64,000 bases of DNA from Entoloma clypeatum (lineage: Eukaryota; Basidiomycota; Agaricomycetes; Agaricales; Entolomataceae), in the NCBI GenBank assembly GCA_963565915.1, contig OY751486.1, positions 4,960,001 to 5,024,000 of the forward strand. The letters run 5' to 3'. The translations under genes and the position numbers were made by a program. Each line of letters begins with the position of its first letter. Position 1 is the stretch's first letter. Under the pieces are notes generated by a model. It ran no database searches and had not been told where the DNA came from. It saw only the letters and a program-made list of their open reading frames with translations. This document shows, in pieces, positions 10,402 through 20,933 of this stretch.

Positions 10402-11229
10402 ATGCATTACAAGTTCTCCCCCACTCTCATCTTCATCATCGCTCTCAGCGCTATGAGCGCCGTAGCAGCTCCCCAATCTCTGGAACCACGCACTCCCGTT
10501 GTACGTCATCCACCTGTCTGCCAATATGAGGCTGAATTTTGGAAATATAGATGGGCCACCATACACACGAATGTGTCAAGCATGGTAAATGCGGCGGCCA
10601 TGCCGCGCAGGCTATGGCAGCTCCCCAATCTCTGGAACCACGCACTCCCGTTGTACGTCATCCACCTGTCTGCCAATATGAGGCTGAATTTTGGAAATAT
10701 AGATGGGCCACCATACACACGAATGTGTCAAGCATGGTAAATGCGGCGGCCATGCCGCGCAGGCTATGGCAGCTCCCCAATCTCTGGAACCACGCACTCC
10801 CGTTGTACGTCATCCACCTGTCTGCCAATATGAGGCTGAATTTTGGAAATATAGATGGGCCACCATACACACGAATGTGTCAAGCATGGTAAATGCGGCG
10901 GCCATGCCGCGCAGGCTATGGCAGCTCCCCAATCTCTGGAACCACGCACTCCCGTTGTACGTCATCCACCTGTCTGCCAATATGAGGCTGAATTTTGGAA
11001 ATATAGATGGGCCACCATACACACGAATGTGTCAAGCATGGTAAATGCGGCGGCCATGCCGCGCAGGCTATGGCAGCTCCCCAATCTCTGGACCCACGCA
11101 CTCCCGTTGTACGTCATCCACCTATCAGATCTGCCTTGAATATGAGGCTGAATCTTGGAAATATAGTTGGGCCACCATACACACGACTGCGTCAAACATG
11201 GTATATGCGGCGGTCATGCCGCCCAGTAG
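10402..11229 (+). CDS. Secreted repeat-peptide precursor with exon-encoded 34-aa repeats
   Basis: Six exons: 10402-10500, 10551-10652, 10703-10804, 10855-10956, 11007-11108, 11167-11229. The first four introns are 50 bp each, identical, GTACGT...TATAG with a GCTGAAT branch-like site. The last is 58 bp. The product is 189 aa: a signal peptide (MHYKFSPTLIFIIALSAMSA...), linker AAPQSLEPRTPV, four copies of a 34-residue unit and a final 20-residue unit ending HAAQ-stop. Each unit carries HHTHECVKHGKCGGH (CX5C, four to five His), then AAQAMAAPQSLEPRTPV. All internal exons are phase 0-0, so copy number can change without breaking the frame. Read without splicing, the 152-bp period shifts frame at each copy, which argues that splicing is real. 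No dibasic Kex2 site is visible between units. Function unknown; a multi-copy secreted peptide (antimicrobial, metal-binding or ribosomally made natural product) is inference. Confidence 0.75.
10501..11108 (+). repeat. Four perfect 152-bp tandem repeats (50-bp intron + 102-bp exon)
   Basis: Units 10501-10652, 10653-10804, 10805-10956 and 10957-11108. The only difference I see is one base in the last unit (gaccca for gaacca, Glu to Asp). Intron copies are as well conserved as exon copies, so the array is recent or being homogenised. The unit boundaries coincide with splice sites. Confidence 0.95.
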
Positions 11230-11599
11230 ACTCTGTCCTACAAAGATTGGATTGTCGTTGGATAGGAGCCTGAAGTGTTTGGTCATGTATTAGAAGATAG
11301 AAACCAGTCCCGTAAATCCCAATGTGTGACCACTGTTCTTCCACGTTCGGGCCCACACGCAATGGACCCTCCTCAAGCTGGTTCCCTCCAAGTCCGTAGG
11401 GATCCTCTCAGAATGATGGTTGGCTATCATCGACAGGATGGAGCAGTTGGGTGAACCTTGGAAGGTTCCGCGACCCGGCGCGATCATGTTGAGGAAGAGT
11501 CCTCAGGGCGGTTTCATTTCTCGTTCCCCTCGAAACGACGCGGGGCCGCCGCGTATGGGGTGTGGGGCTCGCTACGGAAGCAGTTTGGAGTTCGAAAGC

Positions 11600-11775
11600 C
11601 TCCTGGGATTGTTTCTCTTGCTCGCTCGCAGTTGGGCTTGACGGTGGTGACTGGCCCTCACCCACGCCGCATACGTGCTGAACGCAGTAACCCCGCGCTT
11701 GCTAACTGTCGAGATATATCTTATCGTGAATTGATCACCACCGTCAATACTTTCTGGATACTTGCCTGACCTCGG
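11600..11775 (-). pseudogene. 5' relic of a FunK1-type kinase gene
   Basis: On the minus strand this matches the start of the kinase gene at 7.1-7.4 kb: a GTAAGT-type intron, then TCGACAGTTAGCAAGCGCGG (compare TCGACACCTAGCAAGCGCGG), then a jump to the block encoding TYAAWVRA against VWGVDEAT, and CTGCGAGCGAGCAAGAG. About 90 bp of the parent sequence are missing and the frame is broken. It lies in the same orientation as the parent gene. Confidence 0.6.
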
Positions 11776-12052
11776 AATGGCTCGAGGACAGATTGTTTGT
11801 AGAGTTGGGTCGCAAACTTGAACGAGAGTGAACGTAACGATGATCACAAGTGCGTGTCGTGACGCGTGACGGGACGTGTTGATTATGTACATGTCGCACA
11901 CCTCCGAGTCCTTGATTCGATCAACTTGAAGAAGATCTGTAAGATCGAAATTCACTCACCGCATCACATTTTTTCCTCTCCATTTTTTGCGACAGGGATT
12001 CCATTGCTATGGACGAACTTGCAGTGGGTTCATTGGAAGTAAGAAAAATTAA

Positions 12053-12144
12053 TCGGGTATGGTGTAACGGCTAACATTGCCGCCTCTCAATTAAAACTTG
12101 CTAGATTGTCGCGGCAGCTCGGGGTTCGATTCCCCGTACCCGAA
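12053..12144 (+). tRNA. tRNA-Glu (CTC) with intron
   Basis: A perfect 7-bp acceptor stem pairs TCGGGTA with TACCCGA. The D-arm tGGTGTAACGGCTAAC is typical of eukaryotic Glu tRNAs. The anticodon stem GCCGC/GCGGC encloses loop CTCTCA with anticodon CTC at 12086-12088. A roughly 20-nt intron follows (about 12090-12110). The T-arm is CGGGG-TTCGATT-CCCCG. The discriminator base is A. Confidence 0.9.
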
Positions 12145-12168
12145 TTTCCTCAAATCACCATTGTCATC

Positions 12169-12173
12169 TTTTT
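12169..12173 (+). terminator. Pol III terminator (T5) after tRNA-Glu
   Basis: A run of five T residues 25 bp downstream of the tRNA 3' end, the usual RNA polymerase III stop signal. Confidence 0.55.
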
Positions 12174-12429
12174 CGATCGACGATGTTTTCTTGATCACGG
12201 TGGGAACACCTCAAAAACGCTTCCCGACAAAAGCTCCTTCTTCCTCTTGAAATCGAATGGCTTTCTTTCCACGGAGCTGTTCAAAATATACAAACGAAGT
12301 ACAAAAATAAAATAAAATAAACCAAAACCAGCTCAATCAGAAGATGTCCACACATAACCCCCCCCGTCTCTACCTCACGCCCAATGCCCAGCGTCACCCC
12401 CGACGGCGATACCATCTTCCTCCTTCTCC

Positions 12430-15069
12430 TTATCCTTTCCCTTTCCCAATCCCCTCTCCCACCCCCTCCCCCTCCTCCAACCTCACCCTAACCACCCTCT
12501 GCCTCTCCTCCACCCCCCACTTCTTGCTCACCGCCCCGCTCAGCGGCAGGCCCTTCATCGCCAACGACACCAGAAGCCCCGCACCCGCGATGGCGGCCAT
12601 GACGATCCACACCCTGCGCAGGCCCTCACCGATGACATGACGCACGGCTGCGCGCTGAGGTTCGGGGAGCTGCGCGAGGTGACTTATGAGTGAGAGGACG
12701 TTCGTTGTTGTTGTTGTTGTTGTTGTGTTATTGTTGTTGATATTGTTGATATTGTTGATATTGTTGTTATTGTTGATATTGGAGTGAGGGATGCTGAAAT
12801 GGGGCGGGAGGTTTGCTAGGGTGTAGTTTTGGAGGATGGTTCCACCGATCGTGACGGCCCATATCTAACCGGGGGGGGGGAGGGTTGAGTGAGGGTCAGT
12901 CAGGAATATCCAAAAAAAAAAAAACAAAAAAAAAAAACAAAAAAAAAAGAGAGAGAGAGAGAGAACAAAACGCACCCCCGCAAACTGCCTCACAAACGCA
13001 AAAAACGCCAAAGCCCTCGGCGTCACCGCAACCTCCAACGGCGCCAACACCGGAAAATACACCGCCGAATAAACGATGCCGAACCCTACACCCGCCACCG
13101 CCTCGTACGCCAGCACGCGCACGAGCTGGGTATCGGACGTGACGGTGGAGAGGAGCGCGAGGGCGACGACGACGACGGTCCAGCCGGTGTAGGTCTGTGG
13201 GCGGTAGCGGCCCGTGCGTGTGATGGAGAGGCCGGTGAGGATGGAGAGGGGGGCGACGGTGAAGGAGAGGGGGAAGAGTTGGATGCCGGAGTGGAGGGGG
13301 GTGGAGGCGTGGGTTGATTGGAAGTAGAGGGGGAGGTAGACTGGATAGGGGGGTTGTGAGGGGGGGTTGGTTGGAAGGGTGAGGGAGGGGGGAGGAGGAC
13401 GTACAGACGAGAGTGACGAAGGGGATGGCGCTGAATAGAATTTGGAAGTATCTTGTATATATTTATTTTTTGAAGAAAAGTCAAAAGGGTGAAGGAGAGA
13501 GAGATGAGGGGGTGACAACATACCCGCTGAGACTTGTCCGGTTCGCCACTGCCTCGTAAGGGACCTACAAACACCGAATCAACATCGGTGAAAGCTAGGG
13601 GACGGGGGACAACAAGGACAACGCACAAGCGGCCGCTTGCACAGCATGATCTCATACACGAAAAACACCACGAGCCCGCCAAGGCCGACACACAGCGGTA
13701 CGAGCACCTGGAGCGAGCCCCAGGGGTACGTAACGCCGGCCCATGTGACGCCGAGCGCGATCGAGACGGAGCTGCCGACGATCAGGAAGCTGCCACTGTC
13801 ATGTGGGAGGGAGGGGGAAGCCAGCATCAGGTGGGTGATCGGGTGGTGAGAATGAGCGATGACGCACATCCAGTCCATCATAGCGAGCTTGCTGCACACG
13901 GATCCCTCGGGGGTTTTGAGGCGCAGGAGGAAGAGCACGGGGAGGGCGATGAGGCCTACGAGCGGGAGGTTGAGGTCTGGTGTTGGGTAATAGTGAGTAT
14001 TGTAGTTCGTGCGCTGATGTGTAAAATAAAAAGGAAACGACGCACAGAAGAGCCACCTCCACGTGCGGGCGTGCGCGAGCGCACCGCCGATAGCGGGGCC
14101 GATGCCCGCGGCGATGCACCATGTTCTGTGGGGAGGAAGCGTTTTAGTGCTTTGTAATGGACCGACGTGGAAGGCGACTTTACAGCTGGATGAGCCCGTT
14201 GTAGGCCCCGCGCTCTTTGAGCGAGACGACGTCGGAGAGGATGATGCTCGATACGGCGGTGAGGCCTGCGGCGCCGCTTCCTTGGACAGCTGTTTGTAGA
14301 TGCTTCGTATTAGGATCAGGATTTACGATTGGGGGGGCGGGTTTACCTCGGCCGGCGATGAGCACGTTCATTGACTGTGCGATTGCGCATATGAGGCTGC
14401 CGGCGCCGAAGAGGAGGAGGGAGGCGAGGAGGACGGGGCGTCGGCCTAGTGCCTGTGTTTTTGTTGAATGTGAGATATGAGGCAAGAGGTGATGTGGAAG
14501 GGAGCTGACTTGAGCGAGACCGCCGGAGAGGGGTATGAATGCCGTGGCTGCGATGTTGTATGCGGAGCCGACCCAGATGAAGTCGGAGTCGGACCCGTGG
14601 AGGGCGGTGATGATTGTCGGGAGGGCGGTGGATATTGATGTCTGTATGGAAGTGTGTAAGGAGAGGGGGGAGGGATAAGCGGGGGAAGGGAGCGCACCGC
14701 TTCGAGGAGAGAGAGGAAATACGAGAGGTTGATGACGGCGATGACGATCCAGAAGCGGAGGTCTTTTGGGGGCGGAGGCGCAGTGTCTTGCAGCTGCTGT
14801 GTTACGTGTGTTGTTTGTATTGGGAAAGGTTGTGGTTGCGACTCGGGTTCGACGAGTGCGATCCCGTAGACTTTGGTGCGTTCGGGGGTGAAGTTGTTGT
14901 GGTTGTGAATGGGAAGGCGCCCGGGGTATTGAAATCGGGTATCGGTGAGTGTAAGGAGCGAATCGGAGGGTTGTACGAAGAAGGTGGGACGGAGGGGGGC
15001 GAGGGTGACGACGGAATCATTGAGGCCATCGGTGTAAGGGTTGTAATGGTGGTCACGGTGCGCGTGCAT
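12430..15069 (-). CDS. MFS multidrug transporter, DHA2 (14-TM) family
   Basis: Plasma-membrane-type drug:H+ antiporter. Readable exons include 14698-15069, 14510-14641, 14347-14452, 14184-14289, 14046-14125 and 12430-12864, all joining in frame through GT-AG introns. Order of motifs: a long polar N terminus; LRFWIVIAVINLSYFLSLLEA (first TM); SISTALPTIITAL; IWVGSAYNIAATAFIPLSG; ALGRRPVLLASLLLFGAGS (motif A type); VQGSGAAGLTAVSSIILSDV (motif C region); FYLNLPLVGLIALPVLFLL; ALGVTWAGVTYPW; VYLPLYFQ; and FVRQFAGIWAVTIGGTILQN near the C terminus. This order is characteristic of DHA2 proteins. An Asn/Thr-rich low-complexity tract is encoded before the last TM. Substrate cannot be told from sequence. 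Middle exon boundaries (13.1-14.0 kb) are not all resolved. Confidence 0.88.
12704..12781. repeat. TTG/GATATT microsatellite inside the MFS coding exon
   Basis: Tandem TTG and TTGATATTG units. Read on the minus strand in the transporter frame they encode an Asn/Ile tract followed by six Thr codons, so the repeat is translated rather than intronic. Confidence 0.8.
12911..12965. repeat. A-rich/GA low-complexity tract in an MFS intron
   Basis: Long A runs broken by single C, then (GA)n. It lies in the last intron of the transporter gene, between 12865 and about 12974. Confidence 0.7.
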
Positions 15070-15846
15070 GGTGAGAATGAAAGTTGGCGCTTAAAAATGG
15101 CAAAAACAAGAAGAACGAAAACGAAAACGAAAACGAAAACGGAAACGAGAAATGGGGAATGAGAAAGAAATATGGTTCCGTCCGATGCGGTATGGGCAAC
15201 GGGAGGGACAGCTGAAGGGGAAGGAGGGGGAGGGGGTGAGATGGTGGGTAGGAGGGGGGTACTATTTGCGATATGATTCTGAGAAAATCATCATGAAGAA
15301 GGGCGGGCGCCGGCGGATTTTAGAGGAAGCCATGTGGGAGGGGGGGTTTCGAAGTTTTGATGGATGATGGCCTCTAGGCCAAAAAGTACGATAAGATGTG
15401 AGCCGAATACGGAAAGTGAGGCATGTTGTGACACATCCCCGATAGTCACCGAGACTAAGTGCATAGTCATTGCATATGTTTTTGGGTACCCGTGGCGCAG
15501 TGGGTTGATCGAGATCCTATGCCCGACGTTTCCAGATTTATTAGGTGACCGAATTTCGTCGTCGTCACCAAGCAATTACTTATTGTAAATTATACATTTG
15601 AAGATTTGCGTCGGGGATGATACAGTTTATCGGGAGTTGGTGCATTGTCAAGCGGGGATCATCGTGGGGCTAGCAGGTGAAAATCGTGTGAAAAAGAAAA
15701 GAATTCACGTTGACTCCCCCCGAGCGATATATCGCTGGAGATCTGGCTTGTCCAGATGGCGCTGTGTGCTTCAAGCCTCGGACACCCGGGGGTTCTTTTT
15801 ACTCAGCTCCCCGATAGCATCTCGTCCTCCCTCTTCGCCTTTGACA
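15070..15846. other. Divergent intergenic region between MFS and DUF6534 genes
   Basis: No gene is supported. It holds a short hexanucleotide array (AACGAA units, about 15116-15150) just upstream of the MFS start. It would contain the promoters of both divergent genes; I see no clear TATA box. Confidence 0.5.
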
Positions 15847-17865
15847 ATGAGCCAGCTCACACCAGCCACGCCAGGCAGCCTCTCCATCGATGAGCTCGAA
15901 AAGACACTCGGCGTCTACTTTGTCGCCTACATGTTCTCGATGGTCTTATACGGCTTCACCTTTTTCCGTTCGTTTCCTCTCCATCTCCATCAATCTCATC
16001 GTTGATTTCGTTTTAGAGGCGTACATGTACTATTCCCGGTACCCTCGCGATCCATGGTTCGTCAAGGCAGTCGTCGCTCTCCTCTGGTGCGTGCTCTCTC
16101 CCCACCCCGCTGCCATCTACATCATCTCATCTTGTGCAGGGCACTGGACACGACCGTCGCATCCATCCGTGCGTTCGCTCTCATTCCCACTTCTTCTCAT
16201 ACTTTCTCATCTCCTACGTTCAGTATCCCAGACGCTGTACCATTACTTTGTCACCCTCTTTCCCTTCACCATCAGTGTCGAATTTGCCACAACGTATGTC
16301 ATCCCCTTCCTCGCCGATCCTTCCCCCTGACATGCTCGCACAGACCATTCTGTGTCCAACTCCAGCTCTCCATCCTAGCCGTCTTCATCGCCCAACTGTA
16401 AGCACACTTTCCCTGACTCAAACATCTCGCTCACCCTTCCTCCACAGATTCTACACATACACCGTCTGGTCCGGTAAGCCCACCTCCAACATCCCCTCAG
16501 TTCAATCCTCACCTGTCCCACGCAGCAAACAAGAACCGCATCCTCTGCGGCTCAATCGTACGTACGTTCCCACTCCCCCTCCTATCCACTTTCCAATTAT
16601 AAACCTCTCATAGGCTGCGATATCCACACTCTCATTCGGTACCGTCCTTTCTCCCCCCTTTCTCCCCTCCAACCCTGACCTTCCCTTCCCCCTACTCAAC
16701 AGCCCTCTCAACTGGTACGTGTCCCTCCCATCCACCCACATCCATCCCTAACCCCTCACCCACCCAGCTTCCTCCGCTCAACTCTTCCACACCCGCGAAT
16801 TCGCCCAGATGGCCCTGGGCTCCCACAAGGTCTGTCCCTTTCCCGTCCCCCTCCGCCCCGGTGCCAAGCGCTGAAACGGGCGGAAACCACACAGGCATTC
16901 GGAGGCGTATCCCACGCCCTTACCGCCGTCACTGGTCTCCTCGTCTTCGTCGGTCTCGCCACAGGGACGCTCCCCAAGGGGTTCAATCCGTGCGTCTTCC
17001 TTGCCAGCCCCCCCCCTTTCACTCGTAAAAACTATCCATACGAAACGACATCTTAAACAGGATCCAATCTCTCTTTGATGCGGTCATAGAATACGGGATA
17101 AGCTACGGCGGGCTTGCCGTTCTCGTCCAGCTCTTATACACCTTTGTCGTGCGTCCCCCCTCCCTTCCCACCACCCACCTCACTCATTATCGAACCAGTT
17201 CGTCGGCGTACCGTCAAGGCTGTACTGGCTCCCCTTCCAGATCGTCTCTCATAAACGTGCGTTCCCCCTTTGCGGTTCCTTTTTCAATACACTCAACCAA
17301 AAAAAAAAAAAAAACACAGTATTCATCCTCGGCGCAATAACCCTCCTCAACGCACGCTCCCCGCCCTCCTCCTCCTCCTCCTCCTCCTCCGGCACCGGCA
17401 CGTCCTCCTCTACGAACCCCTCCTTCCCCTCTACACAAAAGGACGAAGCCTGGTCGGCCGCGGCGGGGCTCAGCAGGACCCTCGGCGCGCAGACGACGGT
17501 TGCGAGTGGGCGGACGGTGAGCTTTGGGAATGTTGTCGTTGCCGGTGCCGGTGCGGGTGTGGGTGGGTCCAAAGGGAAAGGGAGCGCGGGTGGATGGGAT
17601 AGGCAGGATACGTTGGGGAGGATGGAGTTTGCGCCTGGTCCTGAGGTTCGTCCTTGTTTTTTGGGGGGAAGATTGACTGATGGACGTGTGTGTTTGTTTG
17701 ATTGGAAAAAAAAAAAAACAGCCGATTGTGATTGATGTTGGGGGACGGTCGCCTTCGGAGGATACGGAGAGGGAGGGTACGATTGTGGATGTTCTTCGTG
17801 TGGAGAGCAGACCAGGGGGAGGAGGAGGAGGAGGGGATGTGCATGCGCATGGGGGGTCACGATGA
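15847..17865 (+). CDS. DUF6534-type multi-spanning membrane protein
   Basis: Start ATG at 15847 (MSQLTPATPGSLSIDELEKT). Many small exons separated by roughly 45-75 bp introns, for example donors after 15967 and 16086 and acceptors before 16017 and 16140. The spliced product shows the family layout: LGVYFVAYMFSMVLYGFTFF, YYSRYPRDPWFVKAVVALLW-ALDTTVAS, TLYHYFVTLFPFTISVEFAT, LQLSILAVFIAQLFYTYTVW, further hydrophobic helices to SYGGLAVLVQLLYTFVF, then PSRLYWLPFQIVSHK. About seven TM helices are expected. The cytoplasmic tail is long, with a Ser run from a TCC microsatellite (about 17365-17390) and a Gly/Asp/Glu-rich end. The family is widespread in Agaricomycetes and its function is unknown. Confidence 0.85.
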
Positions 17866-18548
17866 CACAGATAAGGTGGGGGTTTTTTTTTTTTTCATCT
17901 TCCTTCCTTCCTTCTCTTCGTCCCGGACTGATTTTGATGTTATCTTTCCACAGACCCCCCCGAGCAGATGACATTCGTCGTACGCTGCATAAAAAAAAAC
18001 GAATCAGAACGCGTACTCACACACACACGTATACATTCCTTTTCCTTTTTCCTTTTTCCATTTTCATTTCTTTCTATTTTATTTTATTTATCTCCTCGGA
18101 TATTTATTGCACTCACTTGAAAGTAAATTTTTTTTTTTTTTTGACACAGACGATAATAGTAGGATCGCGACACCACCAGTTCTTCTCTCTCTTTTCTCTC
18201 TCTTTTTATATATATATACCTGTTTCTTTTGCGTTGATCGTGAATCGAATAGATAGTCTGTGGATTCTTACTTATTTAGATTGGTACTAACATAGTAGAA
18301 TATAAAACTTGAGTATTTTCCCAAGGCAACGCCTCCCGGGGAAAAATTTTGTCCAGTCTAGATTTGCTTTCAACTCTTCCAAAATGCTTTCACACAAGTA
18401 GTCGACCCCGTACGGATGCAAGTATGTACTTGAAATCTACATTCATGCATTCGAAGCTGTCGACACCCCGCATTTTGTTATAAACTTTGATTGTCATCTC
18501 ACATCTAGGTCAAGTGCCTCCGAGTCAGCCATCAAACTGTCTTCCTCC
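17866..18548. other. Pyrimidine-rich intergenic region
   Basis: Presumed 3' UTR and intergenic DNA: T-rich tracts (17881-17895, 18129-18142), CT-rich sequence and a short (TA)n. No gene is visible. Confidence 0.5.
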
Positions 18549-19670
18549 ATGTTCGTTCCACTCCCTGCACCCCAAGTCTGCGACCGCACCTCTCAAACAT
18601 CCATCTCTACCGCACAGATGGTCGCGCGAACATGGCATAACTTCGACCCCAGCTTACGTACACACATCCCAGACTTCATCATTTTTCATGCGGACGGTGC
18701 AGGAAGTATCAGCGTCTCTCATGATATCTTTTCATGCACGGGGAAACGAACAGAAATTTTCACCCATGAATTCGCATGGGGGCTGGCACGCAACGGGCCT
18801 CTCGGGATGGAGGGCATGGATTCCGGGACCTTGTTCAACACCTTCCCCAAACTCGCACAATCCGCCCACGCATGGACTCGCCGCACATGGCAGGAGGGCT
18901 TTGTCCCAGCGTACCTTCATCTCGAGCTCCGTGGCTCACCTTCATTCGAAAATACACCCCCACCACCACACGCCGATCCCTTCACACCTGCTGAGGACAC
19001 TGAAAGCGTCCTCCCAACGGAACTCCTGGACTACATCTTCGAGTTGGCTTCGGAGGACTACGGCAGTGCTGTGAGAATATCAGGAGCATGTAGACGTGCG
19101 AGAGAGATCTGCCAGCGCAGACATCGTCGTACGATTTTCAAGGATGTTGCAGAACGATTTGCCCGCAACGGAATGGTAAATATTCCTTGTTCGGTTCGAA
19201 CCCAAAAAAAAAAAAAAAAAAAGCGTCGGTTCATATCTGTCTATTCAGGCTATATGGATGGACTGCGGACACTATGATCCCTTTAACAGTGACACACCTC
19301 TCGAATTCTACGGGATACGGGCTGAACTGTTCAAGTATCCCGATGCCTGTAGGTACCCGATTCCAGAAGGCGAGGATTGGAGGAAGGGGTGGGACCCTCG
19401 CCGCTCCTTCTTTTCATGCAGGCTTCCACTCCCACCGACTACGGGCCTCTTGCAAAAGGTTTTTGGAAACAGGTCGTACGATTCTCATCCCGAAGTGGAG
19501 AAACGGTGGACGTAATAATTTTAGAAACTCCGCGGTGTACATCGAATGGCATGAAGGTAAACATCACATTTGTGATCCCATCTGCCCTTCCGATGAGCTT
19601 CTCAAACATGTTGGAAGAGCTAGGCATATTCTATAAAACTGCGAGGGCTTCGGGAACGGTTTACTTCTGA
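18549..19670 (+). CDS. F-box-like protein, 3' structure uncertain
   Basis: The first long exon (18549 to about 19174) encodes a polar N-terminal part, with LGMEGMDSGTLFNTFPKLAQ and other unassigned stretches. An F-box-like motif follows: SVLPTELLDYIFELASEDYG...VRISGACRRAREIC. An intron with a long A run (19175-19248, GTAAAT...TTCAG) follows. The next segment encodes WMDCGHYDPFNSDTPLEFYG. Downstream, the best protein-like frame (TDYGPLAKGFWKQVVRFSSR, to 19670) is not reached in frame by any obvious splice, so the 3' part may be frameshifted. F-box proteins recruit substrates to SCF ubiquitin ligases; which substrate cannot be said. The start could be later, for example at the ATG at 18619. Confidence 0.5.
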
Positions 19671-20392
19671 CGGTGGCGTTTTGTTCTTGACTCAGGGGCG
19701 GGGATCGTGCGGGGATCGGGGACGTCCGCTCTGTTTGCTGTTTAAACCTCTCGTTCATACTCTCTCGTCAATTATGGAAGCAGCCTGATGGGAGTTGAGT
19801 GGATTTTACTCTCTTTTCGACATTGGCAGATTCTCGTGATCATCCCTTCCCCCATCTCAATTCTTGAAGAAAAAAAACTGCAAAATCAATAATGCATCAT
19901 AGTCGTCGACGCCTCATCATTACCAGCTGTTCATGGGCTCAATTTACTTGCCCTGACATCGCCGGTGATATATAATGACCGCGGTTCTAGGATCCTTGCG
20001 GGACGCACCGACTCAAGTCGCTCCTGTCGAGAGAAAGGGTTTTGCCTCACTTCGCCGCAATCTTGTAAATAACCTCCAAAAGACCACGATCCAATGGCGA
20101 CGGGACATAAGATCTCAGTGAACACGCAAGAGTACAAAGGCTGCATATCGATGTAAAACAGAAACAGAAAGAGGCGTATACAAACAGGTAAACACAAAAC
20201 GGAACTGGGCATGCTTCCTTCCAAACACTTTTTTTGACTGAATTAGCATTTTGCTCCATTTACGGCCCACGCTCCGGCATATGCTGAATTTGCCATGTGG
20301 CTGACAACCTCGCATAATCCAACTTCAAACCTGGACGAACTTGAGGATCATTCACCGGATGACAGTCTCCCTGGACCCCCAACCGATGAAGA
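19671..20392. other. Intergenic, nothing recognised
   Basis: Only short open frames with no domain or splice support. Confidence 0.4.
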
Positions 20393-20933
20393 TCACCCGG
20401 ACGGATGCCCATCTGCCACGGGCTTTGGTCTCCGCCTGCGGGTATACCAGCGGCAGTGTGCGAATGCAAAGAGAACCGCGCCCGGATACAACTTCGCCAT
20501 CTGGGCCGAAGTGTGAGTATGAATTTCCTGCTGGGAGACCCAGACTTTGCTGATATGATTCCATGCATTAGCATCTGCAGTGACTTGGCAGACTGTTCCG
20601 GTTTGGGTTGCGAAACTTCGTGCAAGGTCCGTACCCTGAATTCCAGATTCGAGATGCAGTGAGCAAGGATGGACTCTGAGCGATGTGGACCGTGCTTACA
20701 TCGGCGATGTATAAGACGTCACCGAGCTCGCCGCCGCCGCCGCTGCCAACGAGCTCGAATTTCCTGCCTTGGCGTAGGCCTTTCCATCCGAGGATGACGC
20801 GAGAAGCTCGTTTGGCCAGGGGTGAGTCATGATTTTCTCGAGTTCCGAGAGGCGCAGCGTTGACGAGCGCGACGAGGAGCAGCCCGAAGATGATGAACAA
20901 GGAGGAGGTGGTGCGGGAATTGATGTTCGGCAT
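20393..20933 (-). CDS. Small secreted protein, ADP-ribosyl-fold-like (tentative)
   Basis: Exon 1 20700-20933, intron 20636-20699 (GTAAGC...CAG), exon 2 20393-20635, giving about 158 aa. The N terminus is a signal peptide (SLFIIFGLLLVALVNAAP) followed by a dibasic site (SPLAKRAS). The mature part reads SRVILGWKGL...GGGGELGDVLYIAD, then GTDLARSFATQTGTVCQV and ISKVWVSQQ. The pattern G-ELG-x-x-LYI followed by a Cys-containing strand resembles a family of Agaricomycete secreted proteins that I recall as having a PARP/ADP-ribosyltransferase-like fold. The catalytic residues cannot be assigned by eye. The last 40 residues are Arg-rich and may mean a missed intron or a degraded 3' end. Confidence 0.5.

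Larger units (their letters stand above)
9985..11430. repeat. Right arm of inverted duplication
   Basis: Reverse-orientation counterpart of 8281-9110. It is longer only because the peptide exon and intron have been tandemly multiplied (10501-11108). The flanks beyond the stop codon (tacaaagattggattgtcgt; gggatttacgggact on the other strand) match the left arm. Confidence 0.75.

Noticed and set aside
10551..11273. Series of 113-codon open frames starting at 10551, 10703, 10855 and 11007 as separate genes
   Set aside because: They are unspliced readings of the same 152-bp repeat that run through the introns. The splice model gives one coherent gene.
12885..14157. Plus-strand open frames opposite the MFS gene
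   Set aside because: Antisense shadows. The minus-strand exons have conserved DHA2 motifs and matching splice sites.
15480..15550. tRNA-like text (cgtggcgcagtgggttgatcgagatcc)
   Set aside because: It has D-arm-like sequence but no matching acceptor, anticodon or T stems.
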